Part shown: positions 37,418-46,346 of the stretch, piece after piece
Layout: the number at the start of each line of letters is the position of its first letter
Position numbering within the stretch: position 1 is the first letter of the stretch
NCBI RefSeq assembly: GCF_018636735.1
Contig: NZ_CP045200.1
Span: forward strand, 1,674,001-1,738,000
DNA: 64,000 nt
Source of the DNA: Erythrobacter sp. 3-20A1M
GTDB lineage: Bacteria; Pseudomonadota; Alphaproteobacteria; Sphingomonadales; Sphingomonadaceae
Reading direction: 5' to 3'
The notes under the pieces: model-generated
The model's input: only the letters and a program-made list of their open reading frames with translations
The model's database searches: none
Told to the model about the DNA's origin: nothing
Translations under genes and position numbers: made by a program

Positions 37418-37965
37418 GAGCCGATCGGCGCTGGGCGGCAGAGCTGCTGCAGGTGTGGTTCCACGCGCTGGAGCCGGCCGACCATTTCCGGCAGTCGGAC
37501 GCGGTCGATGCGATGCTGCGCCGCCGTTTCGCGCGCGACTGGGCGGCGCTCTACACGCAACCTGCGGAAAGCTTCGCGCGCTCCCCCGGCGATGCGCTGG
37601 GCGCGGTGCTGCTGTTCGATCAGGTCCCGCGCAACCTGTTTCGCGATTCGGCCACCGCCTTCGCCACGGATCCGCTAGCCCGCGCCATTGCGAAGACCGC
37701 CATGGCGCGCGGGTTCGACCGGGGGATGGAGAAGGCGGAGCGGCAGTTTCTCTACATGCCGCTGATGCATAGCGAGCAGATTGCCGACCAGCTCTTATCG
37801 TTACGGCTGTTCACGCAGCTCGGGCGCGGCTTCGGCATGCCCTTCGCGCGCAGCCATTATCGCATGATCGCCCGGTTCGGTCGTTTCCCGCATCGCAATG
37901 CGGTGTTGGGAAGGCAGAGCACCGCGGCGGAAGAGCGCGCCGTTGCCGCGGGCAACGACTGGTAA
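37408..37965 (+). CDS. DUF924-family protein
   Basis: This 185-residue all-helical, TPR-like protein shows the family markers VLLFDQVPRNLFR, QFLYMPLMHSE and FGRFPHRNAVLGR. Its function is unknown. The ATG lies inside the end of zntB, so the pair is cotranscribed and coupled. Confidence 0.93.
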   Translation: MALRADRRWAAELLQVWFHALEPADHFRQSDAVDAMLRRRFARDWAALYTQPAESFARSPGDALGAVLLFDQVPRNLFRDSATAFATDPLARAIAKTAMARGFDRGMEKAERQFLYMPLMHSEQIADQLLSLRLFTQLGRGFGMPFARSHYRMIARFGRFPHRNAVLGRQSTAAEERAVAAGNDW

Positions 37966-37967
37966 CG

Positions 37968-38480
37968 TCAGAGCCTGAGTTCCAGCAGCCACTCGTCGTC
38001 GCGGTGGTTGCCGACCCAGAAATCGATATCGGCGATCTTGGCGAAGCCGTAGCGGGCGTAGAACGCCTGCGCCCCGCGGTTCTCGCTCCATACCGATAGC
38101 TGGATCGCATCGTGACCGCGCTCGCGCGCCTCGGCCTCGGCCCAGTCCATCAGAGCGGCGCCGATCCCCTCTCCGGTACGGCCGGGGGCGGTGTAGAGCT
38201 GACCCAGCGCGATCGGGTTCGCCGCGTCGGAATGCGCTGCGTAGGGGCTGGGGTGGATCAGCTTGCAGAAGCCGATCAGAGCGTCCTCGCCTTCCGCCAG
38301 CCGATGGGTGCAGCGCGGATCGGCGATCTCACGCGCGACGACCTCTTCGGAATAGACCTCGCGCAGAAAGGTGGCGAGGTCGCCGGGGGTGTAGAGATGC
38401 TCGAACGCAGCGCAGAAGCTGTCGCGGCCTAGCGCGGCGAGGGCGGGAGCATCTGCATGGGAAGCGGGGCGCAGGATCAT
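37968..38480 (-). CDS. GNAT-family N-acetyltransferase
   Basis: The 170-residue product has the acetyl-CoA-binding motif V/I-x-x-x-x-R-x-G-x-G-x-A as APGRTGEGIGAALMDWAE, then VWSENRGAQAFYARYGF typical of GNAT motif B. The acceptor substrate cannot be deduced. It is convergent with the DUF924 gene, with a 2-nt gap. Confidence 0.9.
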   Translation of the reverse strand: MILRPASHADAPALAALGRDSFCAAFEHLYTPGDLATFLREVYSEEVVAREIADPRCTHRLAEGEDALIGFCKLIHPSPYAAHSDAANPIALGQLYTAPGRTGEGIGAALMDWAEAEARERGHDAIQLSVWSENRGAQAFYARYGFAKIADIDFWVGNHRDDEWLLELRL

Positions 38481-38538
38481 GACCCTGCGCCCCGTATCGG
38501 TTTGGCGGCGGGCGGTGAAGCCCCCGGGCGACGAGTGA

Positions 38539-39780
38539 TCAGGCCCCCGGCGGCAGCGGCTCGTCGGACTCGGGGGCCGATGTGGGCTTGCTCCCGGGGC
38601 GGCGCGGCGCGGTGCCCGGGCTCGCAGCGGTCCGTTCGTCCCACTTGTCGAGCTGGCGCGCGGCCCACGCGCGGCCGCCGAGACCGAAGGCGAGCGCGCC
38701 GGCCACCGCGATGCCGATCACGATGGCGGTGAAGGCGGTTTCCGTGATGATCTCGCCCACGCCGGTGAATTGCAGCCCCATGAAGGTGAACAGCACGATC
38801 GTCGCCCAGCGCACGATGGTCGCGGCGGTGCTGCCGCCCTCGGTCCCGCCGATCACCCGCGCCAGCAGGTTCGCGATCAGGAAGCCGAAGCCGATCACCA
38901 CCGCGCCGAACACCACCCGGCTGCCGAGCGCCAGCACCTCGTTGAGGATGGCGGTCAGTTCGGGGAAGTTGAGCAGACGTGTTGCCGCGATGGCAAAGAA
39001 CAGGATGATCGCGATCTGCGCCACGCGTGCGATGATGCTGCTTGCCAGGGTGCCCTCGGGCAGCAGACCGGTCTCGCCCAGCGCACGATCGACGCCGAAG
39101 CCTGCCATGAGCTGCTTCAGGATGTCGACCACGAAGCGGCTGATGACATAGCCGATGCCGAGCAGGATCGCGGCGCCGATGATGCGCGGGATCGCGTCGA
39201 GGATCATGCGCAGCATGTCGCTGGCCGGTCCCGCGATGCTTTCGAGGTCGAGCGCGTCGAGCGCCAGGATGGCGACGGGAATGACGATCAGGACATAGAC
39301 GATGACGCCGATCGTGCGGCTGATCGCGTTGTTGCCGGTCACGTTGTCGGCACCCGCGCGGTTGGCCCAGCGATCGAAATCCACCGTTTGCAGGGTCGTG
39401 ACCACCAGGTCGCGCACGATCCCTGCCACCATCAGGCCGATGAACAGGATCAGGCCCGCCCCGATCAGGTTCGGGATGAAGGCCACAATCGCGTTGAGCA
39501 GGTTGGTCACCGGTTGCATCACGCCGCCAAGGTCGAGCACCTGCAGCACACCGATCAGGCCGAGCAGCCAGATCAGCAGCGAGACGATCCGCCCCAGCGA
39601 TTCGCCCAGGCTGCTGCCCGAGCCGGTCCCGCGGCGAAAGAACGCGATCTTGTCGACCAGCTTGGCGAAAGCCCACTTGGCCGCTCTGGCGAGAAGCCAG
39701 GTGACGACGATGATCACGACGATCATAATCGCCTTCTGCGCGAGGCTCATCGCCATCGACTGGTCGAATTGGTAATTCAT
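38539..39780 (-). CDS. mechanosensitive-channel-type membrane protein with TM-helix repeats
   Basis: The 413-residue protein has about ten hydrophobic segments with repeats of the conserved TM_helix motif (NLLNAIVAFIPNLIGAGLILFIG, then DAIPRIIGAAILLGIG). It ends in a glycine-rich helix (FGLGGRAWAARQL) and a polar proline-rich tail. It belongs to the MscS-related cluster, but a full MscS beta domain is not evident. A strong AGGGGGAA ribosome-binding site supports the ATG at 39780. Confidence 0.85.
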   Translation of the reverse strand: MNYQFDQSMAMSLAQKAIMIVVIIVVTWLLARAAKWAFAKLVDKIAFFRRGTGSGSSLGESLGRIVSLLIWLLGLIGVLQVLDLGGVMQPVTNLLNAIVAFIPNLIGAGLILFIGLMVAGIVRDLVVTTLQTVDFDRWANRAGADNVTGNNAISRTIGVIVYVLIVIPVAILALDALDLESIAGPASDMLRMILDAIPRIIGAAILLGIGYVISRFVVDILKQLMAGFGVDRALGETGLLPEGTLASSIIARVAQIAIILFFAIAATRLLNFPELTAILNEVLALGSRVVFGAVVIGFGFLIANLLARVIGGTEGGSTAATIVRWATIVLFTFMGLQFTGVGEIITETAFTAIVIGIAVAGALAFGLGGRAWAARQLDKWDERTAASPGTAPRRPGSKPTSAPESDEPLPPGA

Positions 39781-39873
39781 CGCAGTTCCCCCTGCTTTGC
39801 ATGCCTTATCTGGACGCAACTCTCCCCGCGTCCATCGCCCCCTTCAATGGATGGTGGGCCGACTCGTTCCGCC

Positions 39874-40773
39874 TCAGGCGGAAGTGGGCCTGGTCGCGCG
39901 CGTCAGCACGTCGCTGAACCCGCGGGCGATGCAATCGTGCGCTGCGTAATAGCCGCGCGATGCGAGTAGGCGGTGCAGGGCGGGGAGGCGATAGGGCGGC
40001 ACGCTGGCGAAGATGTGGTGCTCGACGTGGTAATTCACGTTGCACGGGCTGAACAGCAGCGCTTCCCACCAATGCGGGATGGTGGTGCCGGTATTGACCC
40101 GCGCATCCGGATGGTCGCGGTCCTTCGCGACGCCATGCTCGGAAATCTGCCGCAGGCGCATGGTCGCGGGATAGACGAAGATCCGCGCCGCCCACCACAT
40201 CGCGTAGGCCCACGGTGCGCCCGCCGCCAGTAGGGCGACGAACAGCATCGCATGGAACAGCACCGAGGGTCCGGTCTGCGACCATTTGAAACCGTTGATC
40301 TCCGCCATCAGGTCGCGAAATCCCGTCTGCCCCGTAACGTCGCGGATCAGCTTGCGCTTCAGCGAGGCGCGGGTGACGGGATAGGATTTGACCATCCACC
40401 GGTCCGGATCTTCCGCCGTGCCCGCATGCCGGTGGTGATCGAGATGATAGCGGCGATAGAGATCGAGCGGGACATGCGCGATCGCGCCGCTGACCCACTT
40501 GCCGACGAAGCGGTTGAGCGCGGGCGTGCGGAAGAAGGCTCCGTGCGCGCAATCATGGGTGATGATCCCGAAGGCCTGGATTCGCCCACCCAGGATCACG
40601 ATCGCGACAAGCACGGTCAGCGGATTGGGCCAGGCGATCGCCAGCGCGAAGGCTGCAATCGCCAGCAGCGCCTGCCAGCCGATCGTCGCAAAGGCGCGCG
40701 CGTCGGATTTGCGGCTGAGCGCCGCCAGCTCCTGGCGCGAAATATAGCGAAAGATTTCAGGGGCCTGTTTCAT
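39874..40773 (-). CDS. membrane fatty acid desaturase-family protein
   Basis: The 299-residue protein has the three histidine clusters of di-iron desaturases: HDCAH, HLDHHRH and HVEHHIF. Hydrophobic spans lie between them. It would introduce a double bond or hydroxyl into a lipid or carotenoid, and the substrate is not clear. It lies between the channel gene and pheA, apparently as a single gene. Confidence 0.9.
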   Translation of the reverse strand: MKQAPEIFRYISRQELAALSRKSDARAFATIGWQALLAIAAFALAIAWPNPLTVLVAIVILGGRIQAFGIITHDCAHGAFFRTPALNRFVGKWVSGAIAHVPLDLYRRYHLDHHRHAGTAEDPDRWMVKSYPVTRASLKRKLIRDVTGQTGFRDLMAEINGFKWSQTGPSVLFHAMLFVALLAAGAPWAYAMWWAARIFVYPATMRLRQISEHGVAKDRDHPDARVNTGTTIPHWWEALLFSPCNVNYHVEHHIFASVPPYRLPALHRLLASRGYYAAHDCIARGFSDVLTRATRPTSA

Positions 40774-40811
40774 GGCAACGCGATATTACCAGACCGTGGA
40801 GCGACCGGCAA

Positions 40812-41705
40812 TCAGCCCCGCTTGCGCGCCTGGCGGTAGCTGCCGAGCAGGCGCACGGCGCTGGTCTGAAACGCCAGCTCCTCCAGCGCGGTATCGACGC
40901 GCGCCTCGCCCGGCACCCCTTCGATATCGGCATAGAAGGTGGTCGCTGCGAAGCTCGCGCCCTGCTGGTAGCTTTCGAGCTTCGTCATGTTGACGCCGTT
41001 GGTCGCGAAACAACCCAGCGCCTTGTACAGCGCGGCGGGGATGTTCTTCACCTCGAACACGAACGTGGTCATCGCGGTCTCGCCGATGAGGTCCGCGGGG
41101 TTGATTCCTTCCTGTGCCAGCACCACGAAACGAGTCGTGTTGTCGGAGGCATCCTCGACATTGCGCTCGGCGATTTCGAGACCGTAGAGATCGGCCGCGA
41201 TGGCGGGCGCGATGGCGGCGAGGCTGGGATCGCCGCGTTCCTTGACGAAGGCCGCGGCCCCCGCCGTGTCGGCATGGCTGAGCGGCACGATACTCCGCTC
41301 GCGCAGGAACTGCGCCGACTGGCCGAGCGCTTGCGGGTGGCTGTAGGCGGCGGTGTACGGCCCCTTGGTCAGACCCATCAGCGCATGTTCGATACGCATG
41401 AAATGCTCGCCCACGATCTTCAGCCCGCTGCCCGGCAGGAGGAAATGGATGTCGGCCACACGCCCGTGCTGGCTGTTCTCGATCGGGATGATCGCGCAAC
41501 CGGCCGTACCCTGTTGCACCGCCTCGATCGCGTCGCGGAACGAGAAGCAGGGGAGGGGCAGCATGTCCGGCGCATATTCCTGTGCCGCGCGGTGCGAATT
41601 GGCGCCGGGGGATCCCTGCAACGCGATCGCACGGTGTGGCTGCGCGGCGGCGGCCGCGCGCATTTTCTCTACCATCGCGAGGGCGGGGCCGGGGAAGCTG
41701 CTCAT
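40812..41705 (-). CDS. pheA: prephenate dehydratase
   Basis: The 297-residue enzyme of phenylalanine synthesis has an N-terminal PDT domain (ALQGSPGANSHRAAQ, PIENSQHGRV and the TTRFVVLAQE catalytic motif). A C-terminal ACT domain for feedback control includes GCFATNGVNMTKLES. I start it at MSSFPGP (ATG 41705), since the upstream extension has no similarity. It is divergent from a membrane cytochrome c gene, a pairing usual in this order. Confidence 0.96.
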   Translation of the reverse strand: MSSFPGPALAMVEKMRAAAAAQPHRAIALQGSPGANSHRAAQEYAPDMLPLPCFSFRDAIEAVQQGTAGCAIIPIENSQHGRVADIHFLLPGSGLKIVGEHFMRIEHALMGLTKGPYTAAYSHPQALGQSAQFLRERSIVPLSHADTAGAAAFVKERGDPSLAAIAPAIAADLYGLEIAERNVEDASDNTTRFVVLAQEGINPADLIGETAMTTFVFEVKNIPAALYKALGCFATNGVNMTKLESYQQGASFAATTFYADIEGVPGEARVDTALEELAFQTSAVRLLGSYRQARKRG

Positions 41706-41865
41706 GGTGGAGCGCCGGGTAGCGGCCCGGCCGGTTCGCCGCAAGCGCGCTCGCGCGCGGGGGTTCGAGGACCGGCTTGGGACTTGCCTTCGCCCGCGCG
41801 CCTGACTAGATCGCGGCGCAAACACCTCCTCCATCCAATTTCTATCGCGAAAGCCGACCGTCCGC

Positions 41866-42543
41866 ATGAACGACAACCGCAATACCATTTTCGGCTGGGT
41901 CCTGTTCTCGGGCGTCGTGGCGCTGGGCCTTTCCAGCATCAGCAGCCGCGTGTTCCATTCCGAGGAGCCCGAGAAGGAAGGCTATTTCGTCGAGGGCGTC
42001 GCGGACGATGCCAGCGCCGAAGAGGGCCCCTCGCTGGCGACCCTGCTGGCGCAGGGCGATGCGACGAAGGGTGAGGCGATCTTCGCCAAATGCGCCGCCT
42101 GCCACACGATCGCGCAGGGTGGACCCAACGGCATCGGCCCCAATCTCTACCACGTGGTGGGCGAGAAGATCGGCGAGGGACGGGGCGGTTTTGCCTTCTC
42201 CAGCGACCTGTCGGGCCATGGCGGCACCTGGACTTACGAGAACCTCGACGCCTGGCTGAAGAGCCCGCGTGCCTTCGCATCGGGCACGAAGATGAGCTTC
42301 GCCGGTCTCGGCAAGGCTGAAGATCGCGCCAATGTGATTCTCTATCTGCGTGAAAACGGTGGCGGCCCGCCGCTGCCGACCCCCGAGGCGACCGAGCCTG
42401 CAGAGGGCGCGGCCGAAGGCGTGGATGGTGCAAGCGAAGGTCCCGGCGTGGTCGAGGGCGAGCCGCTGCAGCCCGATTCGGCGGTCGATGCGATGGGTGA
42501 CGAGCAGCCGGTGGCGAGTGACAACGCGGCGCCTTCCAACTGA
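41866..42543 (+). CDS. membrane-anchored class I cytochrome c
   Basis: The 225-residue product has an uncleaved N-terminal anchor (IFGWVLFSGVVALGLSSI), the haem site CAACH at residues 76-80 and the axial Met143 in GTKMSF. An acidic, low-complexity C-terminal tail of about 55 residues follows (EATEPAEGAAEGVDGASEG). It resembles CycM-type cytochrome c552, which carries electrons from the bc1 complex to a terminal oxidase. Confidence 0.92.
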   Translation: MNDNRNTIFGWVLFSGVVALGLSSISSRVFHSEEPEKEGYFVEGVADDASAEEGPSLATLLAQGDATKGEAIFAKCAACHTIAQGGPNGIGPNLYHVVGEKIGEGRGGFAFSSDLSGHGGTWTYENLDAWLKSPRAFASGTKMSFAGLGKAEDRANVILYLRENGGGPPLPTPEATEPAEGAAEGVDGASEGPGVVEGEPLQPDSAVDAMGDEQPVASDNAAPSN

Positions 42544-42566
42544 TTAGACGGACCAACTGATCAGGC

Positions 42567-42587
42567 GGCCGGGCTTTACTCCCGGCC
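42567..42587. terminator. hairpin at the convergent cytochrome c/rlmE ends
   Basis: GGCCGGG-ctttact-CCCGGCC is a 7-bp perfect stem that overlaps the rlmE stop, 24 nt after the cytochrome stop. The 3' flanks lack a T-run, so its termination activity is uncertain. Confidence 0.4.
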
Positions 42588-43241
42588 CTTGAAATCCTGC
42601 GCGACGACGTACCACTCCGACGAACCCTTGCGGCTCGCCGGGGGTTTCGCGTGCTTCACGGCGCGAAAATGCTTCTTGAGCAGGCCCAGCAGTTCGGCAT
42701 CCGTGCCGCCTGCCAGCACCTTGGCGACGAAGGCACCGCCGGGGGCCAGAGTCTCGATCGCGAACCAGGCCGCGGCCTCCACCAGGCCCATCGTGCGCAG
42801 GTGGTCGGTCTGCTTATGCCCCACCGTGTTGGCCGCCATGTCCGACAGGACCAGATCGGGATCGCCGTCCAGCGCTTGCGACAGGGCCGCGGGTGCCTCG
42901 TCTGCCATGAAGTCCATCTGGAAGATGGTGACGCCGTCGATCGGTTCGGTTTCCAGCAGATCGATGCCGACGATCGCAGCCTTGGGCCGCAGCTTGCGCA
43001 CCACCTGGCTCCACCCGCCCGGCGCGATGCCGAGATCGACGACGCGGGTGGCACGTTTCAATACCCCGAAACGCTCGTCCAGCTCGATCAGCTTGTAGGC
43101 GGCGCGGCTGCGATAACCGTCGGCCTTCGCCTGCTTGACGTATGGGTCGTTGAGCTGCCGTTCCAGCCAGCGGGCGGAGGACGCGGTGCGCCCCTTTGCC
43201 TTGCGCAGCTTGCGATCGGGATCGCTTCGGGCGCGGCTCAT
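42576..43241 (-). CDS. rlmE: 23S rRNA 2'-O-ribose methyltransferase RlmE (FtsJ/RrmJ)
   Basis: The 221-residue enzyme methylates U2552 of 23S rRNA with SAM. It shows the RrmJ pattern RSRAAYKLIELDERF, the SAM site DLGIAPGGWSQVV and VLSDMAANTVGHKQTDH, carrying the catalytic Asp. Lysines of the K-D-K-E tetrad are in YKL and FVAKVLAGG. A basic N-terminus (RARSDPDRKLRKAKGRT) probably contacts rRNA. It follows ppx/gppA on the same strand. Confidence 0.95.
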   Translation of the reverse strand: MSRARSDPDRKLRKAKGRTASSARWLERQLNDPYVKQAKADGYRSRAAYKLIELDERFGVLKRATRVVDLGIAPGGWSQVVRKLRPKAAIVGIDLLETEPIDGVTIFQMDFMADEAPAALSQALDGDPDLVLSDMAANTVGHKQTDHLRTMGLVEAAAWFAIETLAPGGAFVAKVLAGGTDAELLGLLKKHFRAVKHAKPPASRKGSSEWYVVAQDFKGRE

Positions 43242-43269
43242 GCCGCGCCTCCGGCCAACAGCAGGCGGC

Positions 43270-44475
43270 TCACTTCGCGAGACTTTCGTCGCGTGTGCGG
43301 CGGACCGCTTCGCGGGTCATTTCCGCCGCGAAGTCCGCCGCCATCAGGCTGCGCAGGATGCCTTCGCGAATACCGCGATCGGCCACGCCGAGCTGATCGG
43401 CCGGCCACAGGTCGAGGATCGATTCGAGGATGGCGCAGCCCGCCACCACCAACTCCGCCCGATCCTGCCCGATACACGGCAGCGTGCCGCGCTCGTCCAT
43501 GCTCATCGTGGACAACCGGGTGGAGATGTCGCGCATCGCGGCGGAGGGCACGATCAGCCCGTCGACCGCGCGCCGGTCGTATTGCGGCAGCTCGAGATAG
43601 AGGCTGGCAAGCGTGGTGACCGTGCCGCTGGTGCCGAGCAGCCGGATGTCTTCGTGCTTCGCGAAAGACGCGATGCGCTCGCCGAACTCGGCGAAGGCAT
43701 CGTCCACCGTCTTGCGCATCCGGGCATAGCGATCGGCCCGCGCCTCGCTCCCTTCGCCCCGGCGCGTGACGGTATCGGTCAGGGAAACCACGCCCCAGGG
43801 CACGCTCTGCCAGTCGACGATATGCGGCACCGGCCCGTCGCCCGGCTCGATCAGCACCAGCTCGGTCGATCCGCCGCCGATGTCGAAGATGATGGCGGGG
43901 CCGTGCCCCTGCTCCAGCAGGATGTGACAGCCCAGCACGGCCAAACGCGCCTCCTCCTGCGCCGAGATGATGTCGAGCGCGATGCCGGTTTCCTGCCGCA
44001 CCCGCTCGATAAAGGCGGGGCCGTTGGTGGCGCGGCGGCAGGCCTCCGTCGCGACCGAACGCGCGAGATGGACGTTGCGGCGGCGCAGCTTGTCGGCGCA
44101 GACCTGCAGCGCGGCCATGGTCCGCTCCATCGCGGCATCGGACAGCTTGCCGGACGCGGCCAATCCCTCGCCCAGCCGGACCACGCGGCTGAAGGCGTCG
44201 ATGACGGTGAAGTTCTCGCCCGATGGGCGGGCGATCAGCAGGCGGCAGTTGTTGGTGCCGAGGTCGAGCGCAGCATAGGCCTGGCGCTGTCGCCGGGGAT
44301 GCGCTGCGCGACGCGGCAATAGGCCCGGTCCGCGCGAACGGATCGCACCGCCTGCGATGGCTTTGTCTTCGGGCTGCGGGGGTCTCTTGTAGCGATAATC
44401 GGCTACCTTGCCGGACCGTTCTTCCCCCGTCTTGCCAGCCCTCCTGTCGAAGTCCGGCGGATTCATGTCCGCCAT
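43270..44475 (-). CDS. ppx: Ppx/GppA-family exopolyphosphatase/guanosine pentaphosphatase
   Basis: The 401-residue protein of the ASKHA fold has YAALDLGTNNCRLLIA as phosphate-binding loop 1 and IIFDIGGGSTELVLIE as loop 2. Preceding these are about 85 residues of basic, probably disordered sequence. It hydrolyses polyphosphate or pppGpp, and the sequence does not decide which. The ATG at 44475 has GAGA at suitable spacing. rlmE lies 28 nt downstream. Confidence 0.9.
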   Translation of the reverse strand: MADMNPPDFDRRAGKTGEERSGKVADYRYKRPPQPEDKAIAGGAIRSRGPGLLPRRAAHPRRQRQAYAALDLGTNNCRLLIARPSGENFTVIDAFSRVVRLGEGLAASGKLSDAAMERTMAALQVCADKLRRRNVHLARSVATEACRRATNGPAFIERVRQETGIALDIISAQEEARLAVLGCHILLEQGHGPAIIFDIGGGSTELVLIEPGDGPVPHIVDWQSVPWGVVSLTDTVTRRGEGSEARADRYARMRKTVDDAFAEFGERIASFAKHEDIRLLGTSGTVTTLASLYLELPQYDRRAVDGLIVPSAAMRDISTRLSTMSMDERGTLPCIGQDRAELVVAGCAILESILDLWPADQLGVADRGIREGILRSLMAADFAAEMTREAVRRTRDESLAK

Positions 44476-44705
44476 GATATGTCTCGTTCTTTTCCTCCCG
44501 CGCGAAAGGCCGCACGGGGACTTGGGATGGAACCTAGCCAATCGGACGGCGGGGGGCAAGCTGGCGCGCCGTCCGCCGTGGCAGCGCATGGCCGGATAGT
44601 CGCGCGCCTCGACGGCCAGTCGCCCTCGGGGCCTTGACGGCCCGGTGCGGCGAAACTAGATGCGCGGGCCTCGCCACAGGTGGGTCGCTGGACCCCGCTG
44701 GCCGA

Positions 44706-44779
44706 TGCCCCGTCGTCTAATGGTAAGACTACGGACTCTGACTCCGTCAATTGAGGTTCGAATCCTCACGGGGCATCCA
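44706..44779 (+). tRNA. tRNA-Gln (anticodon CTG)
   Basis: The acceptor arm TGCCCCG (44706-44712) pairs with CGGGGCA (44769-44775). The anticodon arm ACGGA-CTCTGAC-TCCGT gives anticodon CTG after U33, and the T arm reads GAGGTTCGAATCCTC. Discriminator T and an encoded CCA end at 44779. The gene lies between ppx/gppA and the YeeE/YedE cassette, on the strand of the latter. Confidence 0.95.
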
Positions 44780-44946
44780 ATTCCTCCTTCGCTATCGCTG
44801 CTGTAACGTGGCCCTCGAGACCGGGCGCCACTTCCGATCGCTTGACGGCGGCGAGCAGGGACAAATAGAACGCTTGCCCGTGACCCTTCCCGACCAGTGA
44901 CGGAGCCGAAGATGCACATTCGCATCGCGATCGCCGGGCGCGCGGC

Positions 44947-45396
44947 ATGAGCTTGCCCGGATTTCCCGAGGCCGCTCCGCTTGCCGGGCTGGTCGGCGGC
45001 GTGTTGATCGGGCTCGCCGCCGCGCTGATGCTGCTTGGCAATGGACGGATCGCGGGGGTTTCCGGCATCGCGACGCGCGCCGCGGGATTGGGCGGCAGCG
45101 GGATGTCCCGAGGTGAAGCATGGCTGTTCGTGCTGGGCCTGCCGCTGGGGGCGCTCGTCGTCGGCGTGGTGACAGGCGGACTACCGAGCCATTTCGCCGC
45201 GCCTGTACCGCTCGCGATCGCGGGGCTCATCGTGGGCGTCGGGACGCGGCTGGGCAGCGGATGTACCAGCGGGCACGGCGTATGCGGTATGAGCCGCCTG
45301 GCACCGCGATCTCTGCTTGCGACCGCGATCTTCATGGCGACCGGCATCGCGACCGTAGCGGCGATGAACGTGCTCGATTGGCGGGTGCTGGGATGA
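44947..45396 (+). CDS. YeeE/YedE-family sulfur transporter subunit, first half
   Basis: The 149-residue membrane protein has four hydrophobic segments and the family signature GSGCTSGHGVCGMSRL, whose cysteines are thought to relay thiosulfate or sulfane sulfur. It resembles the PmpA half of split YeeE/YedE systems. Its stop overlaps the start of the second half (ATGA). Confidence 0.9.
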   Translation: MSLPGFPEAAPLAGLVGGVLIGLAAALMLLGNGRIAGVSGIATRAAGLGGSGMSRGEAWLFVLGLPLGALVVGVVTGGLPSHFAAPVPLAIAGLIVGVGTRLGSGCTSGHGVCGMSRLAPRSLLATAIFMATGIATVAAMNVLDWRVLG

Positions 45397-45815
45397 GATT
45401 GCGTGCGTTGGTCGCGCTGGTGGCGGGCTGCCTGTTCGGGGCGGGGCTGGCAATCGGCGGCATGACCGATCCTGCGCGCGTGCGCGGCTTCCTGGATTTT
45501 TTCGGCGAGTGGGACCCGACGCTGGCCTTCGTGATGGGCGGCGCGGTGGTGACGATGGCCCTCGCCTGGCGCATACAGCGTCGGATGGAGCGCCCGCTCT
45601 TCGAGGCGCAATTCGCTTTGCCGAGGCGCAACGATCTGACGCCACGCCTCGTGATAGGCGCAGCGCTGTTCGGTATCGGCTGGGGGATCGCGGGCCTATG
45701 TCCCGGGCCGGGCTTCGCCGCGCTGGCGATCGATCCGGGCGCGGCGGCGATATTCGTGCTAGCGATGCTGGCAGGCGTGGCGCTGGTGCGCCTGAGGGAA
45801 GGAGCAAAGACGTGA
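45393..45815 (+). CDS. YeeE/YedE-family sulfur transporter subunit, second half (DUF6691/PmpB-like)
   Basis: The 140-residue membrane protein begins with ALVALVAGCLFGAGLAIGGMTDP and carries the second family signature GLCPGPGFAAL. Together with the preceding gene it makes up a complete two-part permease for sulfur compounds. It is coupled by GTGA overlap to the DUF442 gene. Confidence 0.9.
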   Translation: MRLRALVALVAGCLFGAGLAIGGMTDPARVRGFLDFFGEWDPTLAFVMGGAVVTMALAWRIQRRMERPLFEAQFALPRRNDLTPRLVIGAALFGIGWGIAGLCPGPGFAALAIDPGAAAIFVLAMLAGVALVRLREGAKT

Positions 45816-46222
45816 TCATTAATCGGGTGGACAAAAACTTCGCCGTGGCGCCGCAGATCGCGCCGCAGGACATGGCGGCGCTGGCGGCGGACGGCTTCAC
45901 CACCGTGATCTGTAACCGGCCCGACGGAGAGGAGCCTGGCCAACCCGACGTCGCGACGATGCGCGCTGCGGCTGAGGCCGAGGGCATGGCATTCCACCAT
46001 ATTCCGATAAGCGGCGGCGTGTTCCCGCCCGATTCAGTCGCTGCACACCGTACGGCGCGCCAGGAGGCGACTGGCGCGACGCTGGCCTATTGCCGGTCGG
46101 GCACGCGGTCGATCACGCTCGACGCGATCGCCAACCCGGATGAGCGCGAGCTTGAAGAGCGTCTGCGTCTGGCTGCCGATGCCGGATACGACCTTTCCGC
46201 GCTGCGAGGACGGGTCGCCTAA
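45812..46222 (+). CDS. DUF442/TIGR01244-family sulfur transferase or phosphatase-like protein
   Basis: The 136-residue protein has an active-site loop YCRSGTRS with Cys94, a C-x4-R arrangement like that of rhodaneses. In other proteobacteria this domain is the N-terminal part of Blh in the BigR sulfide-detoxification operon, beside PmpA/B permeases. Here it is separate and no ETHE1-type dioxygenase is fused or adjacent. The GTG start is preceded by GGAAGGAG. Confidence 0.87.
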   Translation: MIINRVDKNFAVAPQIAPQDMAALAADGFTTVICNRPDGEEPGQPDVATMRAAAEAEGMAFHHIPISGGVFPPDSVAAHRTARQEATGATLAYCRSGTRSITLDAIANPDERELEERLRLAADAGYDLSALRGRVA

Positions 46223-46250
46223 GTCGAGAGTTGCGAAATCCATTCCAGAC

Positions 46251-46299
46251 TTTCACCGTTTCCCGCAACTTGTTGCAGGATGCGCAACTAAAGGTGAAA
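46251..46299. promoter_or_regulatory. nested inverted repeats upstream of the cydA-type gene
   Basis: An outer repeat TTTCACC (46251-46257)/GGTGAAA (46293-46299) encloses three alternating half-sites GCAAC (46265), GTTGC (46272) and GCAAC (46284). It ends 47 nt before the oxidase ATG. The layout suggests a multi-site operator for the oxidase operon. The regulator is unknown. Confidence 0.45.
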
Positions 46300-46346
46300 A
46301 CGCGACACTTTCGCGCCGGCATCCCGTCGCCTAGGGTGCGGGCGAG

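Noticed and set aside
44911-44949. A 12-codon frame (MHIRIAIAGRAA) overlapping the YeeE start by ATGA
   Set aside because: It is very short, has no clear ribosome-binding site and no recognisable regulatory repeat; it could be chance.
46265-46288. FNR/FixK box upstream of the bd-type oxidase
   Set aside because: Half-sites are GCAAC/GTTGC with spacings that do not match TTGAT-N4-ATCAA.
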